Assembly: GCA_963923955.1 (NCBI GenBank)
Contig: OZ000552.1
Location: 1,612,001 to 1,676,000 of the forward strand
DNA from: G963923955 sp963923955
Lineage (GTDB): Bacteria; Pseudomonadota; Gammaproteobacteria; Eutrophobiales; Eutrophobiaceae
Reading direction: 5' to 3'
DNA: 64,000 nucleotides
The notes under the pieces are model-generated. The model was not told the DNA's origin, did no database searches, and was given only the letters and a program-made list of their open reading frames with translations. Both the position numbers and the translations under genes were made by a program. This document shows, one piece after another, positions 35,901 to 45,442 of this stretch (position 1 is its first letter; every line of letters starts with the position of its first letter).

Positions 35901-38143
35901 TGGTGATGCCGGGAGCGTTGCCGGCAAAGCCCAGATTACTGCTGCGCACGAGGGCAATGGAAACCGCGCTGCCGTAGCCGCTGTAGTCCAAGTGGCCGCG
36001 GCCGGCCTCGGCAGTGATGAAGCCGCCGATGCTGGCGCTGTCGCGCAAGGCTATGGTGTCGCTGTCATTCCCGGTCGCGACGACACCGGTCACTTGCGCC
36101 TGACCTTCTAAGGTGAGGGTGTTGTTGCCATCGCCGAGGACAATGCCGTTGACCCGGGCGTTGTCGCGTAAGGTGATGCTGTCATTCCCAGCCCCAGCGA
36201 GAATGTTGCCGCCTACCTGCGCATTGTCAGCAAGGGTCATGGTGTTGTTGCCCGCCCCGCCATCAATGTTGCCGGTGACCTGGCCGCTGCCACGCAAGGC
36301 CAGGGTGCCGCCATTGTCGAATTGCACAACGGTGGCGGCCGTATTCGGCTGGTTCATCGCATCCAGCACCTGAATGCTGCCGCTGTGGCTGAGGGTGCCA
36401 CCGGCGCTGACTTGCACCGCAATGCTGCCGGCCGGAGCATTGATAGCCCCGTTATTAGTGAGCGCTCCCGCCGCCAGATTTACCTTACCATCCAGGGTGG
36501 CCGCCTCATCCAAGACTAAGGTGTTTCCTTCAAAGCCGATGACGTTGGTGGCCTTCCCATCCACAACCGCCCGCCGCAGGGTGCCGTCAAATCGCGCTCC
36601 GTCTGTGGTGGCAGCGTTGGTGATTTCGGTGTCAGTGAAGACCATCGCCCCGAGAAGGGTGGAACCGTCCTGCAACACCATCTTGCCACCGGTGGCCGCA
36701 AAGCGAATGGCATAATCATCCGCATCGGTGCCATCGGCGCGGATGGTGCCGCTGTTTGTGAGCGTCGCATTGACGGCAGTGAACTCTACTGCAATCGCCT
36801 GTTCCGAGACGATGGTGCCGCTGTTGGTCAAGGTGCTGTCCGCCCCATTGAACTCCAACCCGTCCTCTTTCTTGCCGGTGATGCTGCCGGCGTTGATCAG
36901 GGTATGGGTGCCACCGCTTCCCAAGCGCACCCCATAGCCATCGCCGCTGATCGTGCCGTTGGACGTATTGCCCAGCCTGGAGCGAGTGACTGAATCGCTG
37001 ACCCGAATACCGTTGTCATTGCTGTTGCCACCCGCAATCGTGCCGTCATTGAGGATGATGAGTCTTGAGTCTTCATCATTGATTGAAATACCTGAGGAAA
37101 CGGTAGCCTCATCGCCTTCGGTTTTGATGGTGCCGCGGTTGATGATCTCCACGGCATATACAGAACCAATGCTACTCCATCCCCCACTGGCTGTAATCTC
37201 TGCCCCCGCAGCATTCAGAAACCTCGCTACTGGACCACTGTTTCTACGTGCATTAACGGCCACGCCTTCGCTAAACGCCCCATTTGTGGTGATGGTTCCC
37301 TCATTGATTCCCACCCCGCCAGTGCCAACGACCATCGCTGGACTAACAGAACCATTCGTGATGATGCTGCCACGGTTGATCATATCCGTATCTCGGAACC
37401 CGATCATGCCCCACCCATCGCGCTGATTGGTCTCAATGGAAGCCCCCGCCTCGTTGATGAGCAAATTGTTCTCCAGTCTGGCATTACCCAGTGTGGTGGT
37501 GCGGTCGCCTGCATTGGTCTGGATGTTGGCGGGGCTGAAGTCGGCTGGGTCAATTTCAAAATCCGATGGGTCGATGCCAATCTGGGCGGCGATGCGCGCA
37601 AACTCGGTCTGGGCTTGTCCCTGCTGTTGTTGGCTTTGCTGGCCTTGTTGGCCCTGCGGCGGCTGTTGCCCCGGCTGCTGTTGGCTTTGCCCTTGCTGCC
37701 CTTGCTGCTGTTGGCCTTGTGCTTGCTGGCCACCTTGGCCGCCGGGTTGCGGCACTGCCTGCGCCTGGGCGACAGCGAGGAAGGCGAGGACAGCGGCGAG
37801 GGTTAGGACGAGGAGGAAAGTAAATGTGCCGTGAGCGAGGAGAGCGTCCCAGCGAGGCGTACCAGTCCGCCCTCCCTCGCCATTCCCGTGACAACGGGAA
37901 GCCAGAGTTTTCGGTACTTCCCTATGACTGGATTCCTGCTTGCGCAGGAATGACGGGGGAAGTGTCTGCCCCTGCTCCCCGCCTTCCCCATTTTCGCGAG
38001 GATGAGGACGGGCAGGTTTAGCTAGAAAATGAGTGAGAAAGTTCCTGTAATTACCTGATTTTATTGACTTTTTGCGGGGGGGGGGGGTGGGGGGGGGTGG
38101 TGAATGACGCTGTGGCTTGCGTGTCTTTTGTCAGTTCTAGCAT
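32999..38143 (-). CDS. Giant low-complexity autotransporter, poly-C-gated and interrupted in the barrel
   Basis: A putative type V surface protein of about 1,700 aa. ATG at 38143 has AAGGAG six bases upstream. It is followed by a poly-C tract and an open leader, then a hydrophobic signal segment (VLTLAAVLAFLAVAQAQA, near 37830-37757). The passenger has a Q/G-rich start, a beta-helix-like Asn/Gly/Thr-rich part with GGAGNNT/GAGNDS repeats (37500-35200), a PPQPPVVQPP linker, about ten GQQGQGAGQQG repeats and a Thr-Asp repeat. The barrel (LFGYAHADLV ... VLVGVEF, ending in Phe) is reached only after two single-base shifts, best placed near the C4 run 33810-33813 and the C6 run 33401-33406. A third shift of -1 (or +2) at the poly-C tract joins the ATG to this frame. 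Without these changes the passenger frame spans 33775-38120 only. It may be phase variable or decaying. Confidence 0.65.
33315..33387. repeat. Two palindromes inserted in the barrel region
   Basis: Hairpins CCCCCGCTTGCGCGGGGG (33315-33332) and CGACCAC-7nt-GTGGTCG (33367-33387) lie next to each other. Both are followed by CAGGCCCTC. They sit where the barrel frame changes, and look like palindromic elements inserted into a coding region. Confidence 0.6.
33786..33898. repeat. Two palindromes at the passenger-barrel junction
   Basis: Stems CCCCTGC-GAAA-GCAGGGG (33786-33803) and CCCCGCA-5nt-TGCGGGG (33880-33898) interrupt the end of the passenger. The second is read in frame as DPASGAGQG. The first contains the passenger-frame residues before its stop and lies at the first frame change. 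Confidence 0.6.
34253..34500. repeat. Hexanucleotide repeat coding a Thr-Asp tract
   Basis: About 40 six-base units of the form GTATCG/GTGTCG/GTTCCG on the plus strand encode alternating Asp and Thr with some Gly/Ala on the minus strand. Units differ at single bases, so it is an old, diversified microsatellite that can change length without frameshift. Confidence 0.85.
34515..34995. repeat. 33-base tandem repeat coding GQQGQGAGQQG
   Basis: Tandem units such as TTGGCCTTGCTGGCCGCC plus 15 further bases are repeated about ten times, with two interruptions encoding PDPNAGAGG-like linkers. They form the Gly/Gln-rich stalk of the autotransporter. The period is a multiple of three, so copy number changes keep the frame. 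Confidence 0.85.
37880..37955. repeat. Composite palindromic repeat in the autotransporter leader
   Basis: Left half CATTCCCGTGACAACGGGAA, right half CTGGATTCCTGCTTGCGCAG then GAATGACGG, in inverted order. It lies between the poly-C tract and the signal segment and is open in the autotransporter frame, where its minus-strand reading gives SFLRKQESS. Confidence 0.75.
38076..38100. repeat. Poly-G/C tract A (G12-T-G9-T-GG) upstream of the autotransporter
   Basis: On the minus strand this is a nearly uninterrupted C tract directly after codon 15 of the frame starting at ATG 38143. With the present length that frame stops at 38051-38053 after about 30 residues. Loss of one C or gain of two would place it in the frame that stays open for some 350 bases into the autotransporter. 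Flanks TCATTCAC and GCAAAAAGTCAATAAAATCA are shared with tract B. Confidence 0.85.
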
Positions 38144-38259
38144 TTCAGGCTCCTTAAAGTTTCAATGTCTGGTTTTTAGGCAGCGGGCGATTTTCTCTGT
38201 CTTGGCCGATTGTAACACCAGCACGGATGTCAAGCAAGCAGGGCGGGGGTAGCTAATAA

Positions 38260-38760
38260 TCAGCCGGCCAGTACGCCTTTCAGCAACGGGATGACTTCGA
38301 CCAGGATGATGAGGGCAAGCATCCACTGCATCAGGTTAATCCTGCCGGTGAGTTTGGCATCACTCGCATCTATCTTGCCAGTGAGCTTGGTGTCAAGGGC
38401 GTCTATTCGTCCGTTGATCTTAGCATTGTTCGCATCGATCTTGCCGTTCAACTCTTTGTCGAGGGTGTCGATTCTGCCATTCAACTTGGCATTGTTAGCT
38501 TCAATGCTGGCATTTAGTTCATAAATGTCCTCCTTAAGTTCTTCTTTGACGGCATGGATTTCTTCCTTAAGTTCTTCTCTGACAGTGGATAGCTCTTCCT
38601 TAACGCTGGAGATGTCGGTCTTGGTCGCAACCTGCTTCTCAATCACCTGACTAAAGGCCAGGCTGATGGCCTGTACCTCTGCCCTTGCCTGTTCCTCAGA
38701 CACACCGGCGGCCTTTAAGGTCTCGGTGAACTGTAAAGTGTCAAAGGTGGCCTGTGCCAT
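38260..38760 (-). CDS. Coiled-coil protein with C-terminal membrane anchor (DUF1640-like)
   Basis: A 166 aa protein. Residues 1-50 resemble the DUF1640/CCDC90 start (FTETLKAAGVSEEQARAEVQ). Residues 55-140 are a long coiled coil with repeated units (NAKLNGRIDTLDKELNGKID), and the end is one hydrophobic helix (MQWMLALIILVEVIPLL). It probably sits in the inner membrane with the coil outside the bilayer. The function is unknown. It lies between two poly-C leader modules, 59 bases downstream of the stop of module B. Confidence 0.8.
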   Translation of the reverse strand: MAQATFDTLQFTETLKAAGVSEEQARAEVQAISLAFSQVIEKQVATKTDISSVKEELSTVREELKEEIHAVKEELKEDIYELNASIEANNAKLNGRIDTLDKELNGKIDANNAKINGRIDALDTKLTGKIDASDAKLTGRINLMQWMLALIILVEVIPLLKGVLAG

Positions 38761-38819
38761 GAGTATTTTTGCCTTGTTGTTTGATTAGTGGTTTTGAGTA
38801 TTGGGGGGATTGTAGCAGG

Positions 38820-39092
<273 letters not shown>

Positions 39093-39271
39093 GTCGGTTC
39101 CTCGTTCAGTGTTTGGTTGAGTTTTGGCTTAGGCAGTTATGAAGTCTTGCTAGTATATCAGTATTTTGGCTGATTATAGCTTGTAGTACGATTTAAGGTA
39201 AGCATGCTCCGCAGCTTGCCCTGCATAAGGGCTGATTGTGTTTGCGCTTGCAAGTTGAATTCAGGTTTTGG

Positions 39272-40006
39272 TTACAGCGCCAAAGCGCCCAGGCTGGCGC
39301 CGCCGCAGACATACCAGGTCTGCCCGGTCACAAAGCCACTCTCAGGCGCACAAAGAAAACCGACCACCCTGCCGACATCTTCAGGAGTGCCCAGTCTTTT
39401 CACCGGAATGCTGGCCGCTATTTGCTGTTTTTTCGCGCTCTCTTCCGGCACCAGTTCATGAAACATATCGGTTACTATCGGACCCGGCGCAACTGCATTC
39501 ACAGTGATGCCGTCTTTGGCAAGCTCCAGCGCCCAGGTGCGCACCAGGCCGATCTGCCCGGCCTTGGTCGCGGCATAGTTTGTTCGGCTAACCAGGCCTA
39601 ATACGCCGCGCGAGGAGATAAGAATGATCCGGCCAAATTGTGCCGTGCGCATCGCTGGGACGAAGGCTTGAGTCAGTGTTATTGCTGCGCCGATGTGTAG
39701 CTGCGTCAGGTAATTGAGATCATCCAGGCGTACATCTTCCAGCAGGTCGGGGCGAATCACGCCGGCATTGTGAATGAATGTTGTCACCGGATGCCGTGCC
39801 GCGATTTCCTGCGCCGCCTGTTCTGTCGCTTGGGCCTCAGCGAGATCAAGGAGCATTGTCTCCAGGTTTTTATGCGCAAACTTCGGCTCCTGTCTGGAGA
39901 TGTTCACAACATGATAGCCATCATCAAGCAGACGCCGGCTGATGTCCTCGCCGATGCCGCGGTTGCCGCCGGTGATGACTGCCACTTTGGTATTTTGCGC
40001 TGCCAT
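39272..40006 (-). CDS. Short-chain dehydrogenase/reductase (FabG-like)
   Basis: A 244 aa NAD(P)-dependent oxidoreductase. It has the cofactor motif VAVITGGNRGIGEDI, NNAG-type IHNAGVI near 85, catalytic Ser in ILISSRGVLG and YxxxK in TNYAATKAG near 150. It is the last gene of the minus-strand catabolic operon. It probably oxidises a hydroxyacyl-CoA or a ring diol formed upstream, but the substrate is not shown by the sequence. A copy of its 3' end lies at 31426-31516. Confidence 0.88.
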   Translation of the reverse strand: MAAQNTKVAVITGGNRGIGEDISRRLLDDGYHVVNISRQEPKFAHKNLETMLLDLAEAQATEQAAQEIAARHPVTTFIHNAGVIRPDLLEDVRLDDLNYLTQLHIGAAITLTQAFVPAMRTAQFGRIILISSRGVLGLVSRTNYAATKAGQIGLVRTWALELAKDGITVNAVAPGPIVTDMFHELVPEESAKKQQIAASIPVKRLGTPEDVGRVVGFLCAPESGFVTGQTWYVCGGASLGALAL

Positions 40007-40017
40007 TTCTCTGGGCT

Positions 40018-40479
40018 CTATGTTTTTGTCGGAAGTAACAGGTGGGCGAATTCTTGTAAGTAATCTTCGCTGTCATCCCCCGCTGGAATGGCGAGAAAGA
40101 TCGCCTGTTCTGATCTATCCAGCAGGCTCATGACCCTCACTTCCTGTCCGGTCTTCGCAGTAGTCCTTGCTGCATGGGCATACAGGCACGGCCCGCTGTC
40201 CAGCTTCACAAAGGCGATCGACCAGGGCAAATGTTCACGAAAAAAACCTTCCAGACTGGCATGTAGATGCGTAAATGACAGCACTTCGCCGCTTGCCTCA
40301 ACCTCACTCCATTGCAAGTTAGGACTGAGACAACGGCAGCATAGCTCGCGCGGCGGGTATTGAGTCATCCGGCAATCCTTGCACTTTGGCAAGACAAGGC
40401 GACCTCTTGCCGCTGCCGCGGTGACCTCTCGCCAGAGCGGGGTGCGGGTAGCGGGCGGTAATAGGCCAAGCTGACTCAT
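40018..40479 (-). CDS. DUF35 zinc-ribbon/OB-fold partner of the thiolase-like protein
   Basis: A 153 aa protein with a rubredoxin-like zinc ribbon (KCKDC ... RELCCRC) and an OB fold (GEVLSFTHLH ... WSIAFVKLDSGP). Such proteins bind acyl-CoA and pair with thiolase-like enzymes, as in the Ltp2-type aldolases of sterol side-chain breakdown. Its start overlaps the end of the thiolase-like gene by four bases, so the two are made as a pair. Confidence 0.87.
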   Translation of the reverse strand: MSQLGLLPPATRTPLWREVTAAAARGRLVLPKCKDCRMTQYPPRELCCRCLSPNLQWSEVEASGEVLSFTHLHASLEGFFREHLPWSIAFVKLDSGPCLYAHAARTTAKTGQEVRVMSLLDRSEQAIFLAIPAGDDSEDYLQEFAHLLLPTKT

Positions 40480-41654
40480 GCGTCCGGCCTCGCTAATATC
40501 ACGGCGGCGCTTGCCAGACAGCGATCATAGATCACCATGCCATAGCCGCTTACCAGCCCGGCCTTTGCTTGTACCACCTGATTAGGCAGCTCAGTCTTGG
40601 TCAGTTGCCTGATCGCCTCCACCAGCCCCAGAAAACCACCGGCTGCACCGGCCTGCCCGGCCGATAGCTGTCCACCACAGGTGTTATGCGGCAGGCCGCC
40701 GCCGTTCCAAGTCAGATTTGTGTCTTTGATAAACTCCGCCGCCCCGCCCTTTTCACAAAAGCCTAAGTCTTCCAACTGCAACATGGCAATCACCGGATAA
40801 TCATCATAGCTCTGCAAAAAATCCATGTCTTGCGGCCCCATGCCCGCCTCCTCATACAAGGCATCGCGATACCCGGCCCAGCCGCCCCGATAATGCACGG
40901 CATCTTCCGAGTAAGCATTGTGCAGCTCTTTGCTGCTGCGAATGACGGCATAAGGCAGATTCAGATCTTCCGCACCTTCGACCGTCATGACCAGAAAGCC
41001 CTCAGCGCCTGCGCATGGCATCACACAATCATACAGATGAATGGGCTCGGCAACGGGACGGGCGTTGAGATACTTTGCCATCGTCAAGGGCGCATCAAAA
41101 AGGCTGCGCGCGGCGGCCAAGGCGTTGTCTCTTTGCGCGATGCAGAGCCGGCCGAAGTCCTCCCTGGTTGCGCCGTATTGTTCCATGTAATGGCGCGTGA
41201 TCATGGCAAAATTAACATTCGGCCCGCCGGCGCCATAGGGATAGACTGTGTCTCTGGAGAACTTGCTGAAGTTATTGATTAGCTGCGTGAATGCGGCGGG
41301 ATGCATGGTGTCGCCGGCAATGCAGGCCACTATCTCCGCATCGCCCGCCTGCACGGCTCTGGCTGCACGGCGCATGGACATGACGCCGCTCGCCCCGCCG
41401 GTCGGCACAAAGTCGAGCCAGCGCGGGCTCATGGAAAAATACGCCGTTAGGCTGATCGTAGTGTCCGGCAGCATGCTGAAGCTGGCAACAGACAGGCCGT
41501 CAATAGCAGTTTTTTTAAGACCCGCGACCTTGAGCAATTCAGCCAAGGCACGTCCGACAAACCATTCAGCGCCGTGCCCGGTCTCTCTCTCATAGGGGAT
41601 GCTGACCGGCGCGGCTACTGCGACTCCATCATAGGATTGTGATCTTCGCCTCAT
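40476..41654 (-). CDS. Thiolase-like / lipid-transfer-protein-type enzyme
   Basis: A 392 aa thiolase-fold protein. The C-terminal NTCGGQLSAGQAGAAGG replaces the usual thiolase HPxGATG-type segment. The region around GVMSMRRAARAVQAGDAEIV lacks the normal nucleophilic Cys loop. With the coupled DUF35 protein this suggests an aldolase (retro-aldol cleavage of a beta-hydroxyacyl-CoA) rather than a true thiolase. That role is inferred from the family, not shown. Confidence 0.83.
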   Translation of the reverse strand: MRRRSQSYDGVAVAAPVSIPYERETGHGAEWFVGRALAELLKVAGLKKTAIDGLSVASFSMLPDTTISLTAYFSMSPRWLDFVPTGGASGVMSMRRAARAVQAGDAEIVACIAGDTMHPAAFTQLINNFSKFSRDTVYPYGAGGPNVNFAMITRHYMEQYGATREDFGRLCIAQRDNALAAARSLFDAPLTMAKYLNARPVAEPIHLYDCVMPCAGAEGFLVMTVEGAEDLNLPYAVIRSSKELHNAYSEDAVHYRGGWAGYRDALYEEAGMGPQDMDFLQSYDDYPVIAMLQLEDLGFCEKGGAAEFIKDTNLTWNGGGLPHNTCGGQLSAGQAGAAGGFLGLVEAIRQLTKTELPNQVVQAKAGLVSGYGMVIYDRCLASAAVILARPDA

Positions 41655-41667
41655 GTATAAAAACTCA

Positions 41668-43308
41668 CTATCTATTTCCTTTGCGTTTCATCGCGCACAG
41701 ATCGATACACTCGCCCCGCTCGATCATCGCCGCGGCAATTTGCTTTAGCTCGCCGCGTTGAATCTTCTGCGAGGCGGTCATGGGCAAGCAGTCCAGAAAG
41801 AAAAAATAGCCGGGCAGCTTGTAATAGATCAATTTTGCCTGACAGAAAGCAAAAATCGCTTTGGCCGTCTCCTCGTTCGGCTGGACGTCCTCGTTCAACA
41901 CCACACAGGCGCCCACCTCCTCGCCGCGCAACTCATCGTAGATCGGTGTGGCTGCGCAATTAGCAACTTCCGCGGCTTCAAACAATACCGCTTCCACTTC
42001 TACTGCGGCAATATTCTCACCGCTGCGGCGGATAATATTCTTACGCCGGTCAACGAAGAAAAATAAACCTTGGTTATCGACACGGACGACATCGCCGGTG
42101 TGGAAATACCCGCCTTCCCAGACGGCCGCACTCTCTGCTGGGTCTTTGTAATAGCCGGAGAAAAAACCCTTGCGCGGATGGGCTCCCTTGCAGCGTAGTA
42201 ACAGCTCGCCGGGCGCCCCGGGCGCCGCCTCCCGGCCGCCTTCATCAAGCAGTCGATAGTCGATTTCCGTGCACGGCCTGCCGATACAGCGCTGTCCCAG
42301 GTGTCTTGGCTCCTTGTTTGCCAAGATGCAGACATGGGTGCCGGTCTCGGTGCTGGCCCAGCCTTCCACCAGGGGAAAGCCGAAGCGTCTTTCAAAGCGC
42401 TCCTGGTGTTTCGGATCACAACCGGCGCCGAAGCCGAATTTTATCTGCCCACTAAAATCATCTTCCGGCCGCTCTGTCTGGTTTAATAAAATGGCCGGCA
42501 TGACGCCTAAGTAGTGCAAACAAGTCGCCCTCGATGCCCGGACTGTCCCCCACCAGCTGGAGGCATGAAATCGATCCAACTGGATCACGCAGCCGCCGGT
42601 CATGATCATTGCCATCATGGAGAACAGGGCGTTCATGTGTACCAGGGGCAGCGGCGTGATCAGTCTCTCCTTGCCATTTTCAAGCGCACAATAGCCGCCG
42701 TAGTCGATATATGACTGCCCCAGGCACAGGAAATATTCGGTGGAGAGCATACAGCCCTTCGGTCTGCCGGTGGTGCCGGAGGTATAGAGCAGGGCAACTT
42801 CCGTGCCTAGATCCGGCGCACCATCTGCGACTGCTTGCGTACACACTGGCAGCCGGGAGGACTGCGCCGTTGTCCTAACCGGCACTTGGTTGCCGGAAGT
42901 TTTCAAGGCGGCTTGGGTCTTGTCCAAATGCTCCGGCAGCACCAATACCAAAGATGCGTCACTGTGCGTAATCACATATTCCATCTCCGCCGGGGAAAAG
43001 GCGGAATTTACCGGCACTATGCTCACGCCCAGGCTGTTCAAGGCAAGGAAATGCACAAAGTACTCGGCGCGATTATCCAGCATGAGTACAACACGCTGCC
43101 CGAGGCCATAGCCCGCTGCGTGATATTTTTCTCTCAAGACTTGCGCTTCATCAAAGGCCTGCCGGTAAGTCAGATCAACCGGGGAATGCTGATAAGCTGC
43201 CGTGGCCTGTCGGGGAATATGCAGAAAGGCGTGCTCCGCATAGCCCTTCACTGTCTTGGCAAATTCCTTATATACGAGCATGTGTTTGCGTGATGGAAGA
43301 CTGAGCAA
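41668..43308 (-). CDS. Acyl-CoA ligase (AMP-binding family)
   Basis: A 546 aa adenylate-forming enzyme. The P-loop-like motif is ALLYTSGTTGRPKGCMLS near residue 165. GWASTETG follows near 310, then FHTGDVVRVDNQGLFFFVDR near 400 and IIRRSGENIAAVEVE. The C-terminal lysine lies in ASQKIQRGELK. It activates a carboxylic acid to its CoA thioester, resembling CaiC-type ligases. It lies between the Rieske dioxygenase and the thiolase-like genes, with gaps of 13-39 bases. Confidence 0.88.
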   Translation of the reverse strand: MLSLPSRKHMLVYKEFAKTVKGYAEHAFLHIPRQATAAYQHSPVDLTYRQAFDEAQVLREKYHAAGYGLGQRVVLMLDNRAEYFVHFLALNSLGVSIVPVNSAFSPAEMEYVITHSDASLVLVLPEHLDKTQAALKTSGNQVPVRTTAQSSRLPVCTQAVADGAPDLGTEVALLYTSGTTGRPKGCMLSTEYFLCLGQSYIDYGGYCALENGKERLITPLPLVHMNALFSMMAMIMTGGCVIQLDRFHASSWWGTVRASRATCLHYLGVMPAILLNQTERPEDDFSGQIKFGFGAGCDPKHQERFERRFGFPLVEGWASTETGTHVCILANKEPRHLGQRCIGRPCTEIDYRLLDEGGREAAPGAPGELLLRCKGAHPRKGFFSGYYKDPAESAAVWEGGYFHTGDVVRVDNQGLFFFVDRRKNIIRRSGENIAAVEVEAVLFEAAEVANCAATPIYDELRGEEVGACVVLNEDVQPNEETAKAIFAFCQAKLIYYKLPGYFFFLDCLPMTASQKIQRGELKQIAAAMIERGECIDLCAMKRKGNR

Positions 43309-43347
43309 GCCATCCCGGGGCTTGTCCTAAGACGTCCGGCTTAAGCA

Positions 43348-43854
43348 TTAAAGATACAGCAGAATACTGCCTAGCGGTGCATCGCAATTAATCAGGTCAA
43401 CACGTTTTTTGCGTATCTTGTAATCGCCGCCAACGCGTTGCAGGTGGTGCGTATAGCTGCCGCCGAAGGTATCCAACTCTTCGCGCCGGTACTGCAGCAT
43501 GATAAAACGTGAGCTGAGCACACAGCTATGCTCGTCATAGTCATCCAGCATCACATTGGAGATGAGATGCACACTGCGCGGCTTGGGTTGCAAGGAGAAG
43601 GCGTTGGGGTGCTTGAAGCGTTTTATGCGCACGGCACGTAACAGCTCGGTCTCATAGATCAGGGAAACGTGATTTTGTGCATCCGCCTGCTCAGGGCTCG
43701 CAGGCACCCAGTATTCCCCGTCTTTGGTGAATAACTCATTCCACTCCGCCCAGCGCTGCTCATCTAAGAGCCGCGCCTCATGGTAGAGAAATTGCTCCAA
43801 TTCCTTTAGCTCAGGTTGAGTGCCCTTGTTTTGATCTTCGGCTACTGCACTCAT
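43348..43854 (-). CDS. Ring-hydroxylating dioxygenase beta subunit
   Basis: A 168 aa cone-fold subunit of Rieske dioxygenases. It has FLYHEARLLDEQRWAEWNEL and FTKDGEYWVPASPEQAD at the start, and HLISNVMLDD and YTHHLQRVGGDYKIRKKRVD later. It is structural and helps set substrate specificity. Its ATG overlaps the alpha-subunit stop by four bases (ATGA). Confidence 0.9.
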   Translation of the reverse strand: MSAVAEDQNKGTQPELKELEQFLYHEARLLDEQRWAEWNELFTKDGEYWVPASPEQADAQNHVSLIYETELLRAVRIKRFKHPNAFSLQPKPRSVHLISNVMLDDYDEHSCVLSSRFIMLQYRREELDTFGGSYTHHLQRVGGDYKIRKKRVDLINCDAPLGSILLYL

Positions 43855-45173
43855 AATGAGGTCCCGCCCTGATTTAGCATGTAGGATTTCCAGGTCTGAT
43901 ATTGGTGCCGAAAGACCATGTCGCTGGTGCCGGTTGCAGTCTTTTCATCCTTCCCAATCTCGTCCTGATCAAGATAGCGATGCATGCTGACCCATTCGTT
44001 GCTGTCTTTGGTTTGCAGGCCGTGTTGCAGGCGATGATAGGCCTCCCAGTCATCCGGCCCTACCAGGTTGGCCTGGGAATTGATAAGGTTGCAATAGGTA
44101 ATGGAGCGCTGAAAAAGCTCCTCCGGCGCCCCCACCTGGCGAAACACCCAGGATTCAATCACGGTCTTATTAACGCTGATCGGCTTGACGATGCGGATGG
44201 AGGTAATCGCGCCCTTTAGGGTAAAGCTGGGATAGACCACGGTGTTATGTCGATTCACGGCCATGATCTCATTGACCTTTTCTTCTCCGTAGGCTGCGTT
44301 CAAGGAGTCGATATAACCGGGGATCGGCGAATAGGCAGAATGGATGCTCATCTTGCCGCCGGTCACGCTATGGCCATAGTCCCAGGCGGTCAGCCCCATC
44401 TTTTCAAAAAAAGCATAATCATTCGTAAAGGGCGCCAGCATTTCCAGCTCAAAGGGTACTTTGTCTCCTTCCTTGAATTGATCATCAAAGACCCTCTTGG
44501 CCGTACCGCTTGATGACTGGTGCACCACCATCGGGTGCATGGCGTCATTTAAGTTCTCTACAAACATCTTCCAGTTGGAATCATGCACATAGCGAAAGCA
44601 CCCGCCGGCGATTTCGATTTTTCCCTCCGGAGAGCGCTCGACCAGGTTATCGATAGAGGCCTTCGCCCCGCTTAGCCAAGTCTGTAGATCCGGCCCTTCT
44701 GCCGCCAGGTTGGCAAAGACCAGGCCGTGATAGCTGTCCACACGCGGCACTCGTCGCATATTGCTGTCCGGGCTGCCCTTCTTGAAATCACTGCCCGCAT
44801 AGCCTTCTGCCATAGGAATATGCAGCAAGGTGCCGTCGGTATCGAAGACATAGCCGTGATAGCAACAGCGCAACTGCTGCGCCCGACCGCAGCCATCGCC
44901 GACCACCTGGGCGCCCTTGTGCGCACAGCGATTGAACAGGACATAGACCTCGCCGTCCTTGTGGCGCGTCATGACAACCGGCTGTCTGGCGATGCTGGTC
45001 GAGAAATAATCGCCCGGCTGCCTTACCTGGCTCTCATGGCCAACATAGATCCAGGCCCTGCCCCAGATCCTTTCCATCTCCAAGTCAAAGATGGCGGGGT
45101 CGGTATAGACATCACGATGTACACGGTCTTCCTTGATCAAGGCCGCAATCTGCTCTTCGCTATAGTGTGTCAT
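43851..45173 (-). CDS. Ring-hydroxylating dioxygenase alpha subunit (Rieske)
   Basis: The catalytic subunit, 440 aa. The Rieske 2Fe-2S ligands are CAHKG near residue 85 and CCYHGY near 107. The mononuclear iron site is FVENLNDAMHPMVVH near 205 (Asp-x2-His-x4-His). It adds O2 to an aromatic ring and needs a reductase that is not in the window. It is the first gene of an operon with beta subunit, CoA ligase, thiolase-like/DUF35 pair and SDR. This makes an aromatic carboxylic acid or similar compound a plausible substrate. It is divergent from the decarboxylase genes across 269 bases. Confidence 0.9.
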   Translation of the reverse strand: MTHYSEEQIAALIKEDRVHRDVYTDPAIFDLEMERIWGRAWIYVGHESQVRQPGDYFSTSIARQPVVMTRHKDGEVYVLFNRCAHKGAQVVGDGCGRAQQLRCCYHGYVFDTDGTLLHIPMAEGYAGSDFKKGSPDSNMRRVPRVDSYHGLVFANLAAEGPDLQTWLSGAKASIDNLVERSPEGKIEIAGGCFRYVHDSNWKMFVENLNDAMHPMVVHQSSSGTAKRVFDDQFKEGDKVPFELEMLAPFTNDYAFFEKMGLTAWDYGHSVTGGKMSIHSAYSPIPGYIDSLNAAYGEEKVNEIMAVNRHNTVVYPSFTLKGAITSIRIVKPISVNKTVIESWVFRQVGAPEELFQRSITYCNLINSQANLVGPDDWEAYHRLQHGLQTKDSNEWVSMHRYLDQDEIGKDEKTATGTSDMVFRHQYQTWKSYMLNQGGTSL

Positions 45174-45442
45174 CTTGCCGTACCATCAAATCACGTCTCA
45201 TCAGAGTATATCGCATTTCAAGAGGAATAAGTAATCAGGCAGAATGTAAAACTTCGCAGGAGTGACGGAGAGAATGACATGGCCGCTTATAATTCGTCCC
45301 CACACAGGATTTGTTCACGGCTTAGGTCTCTGCTACTATCGCCTAGCTTTGGCGCTGTGATTTTCCACTCATTAAAAGCAGGTAAGTTGCATATTTCGCC
45401 GCCCAAGCTAACTAACACTGAAACCTCAGAGACTACGCCACA

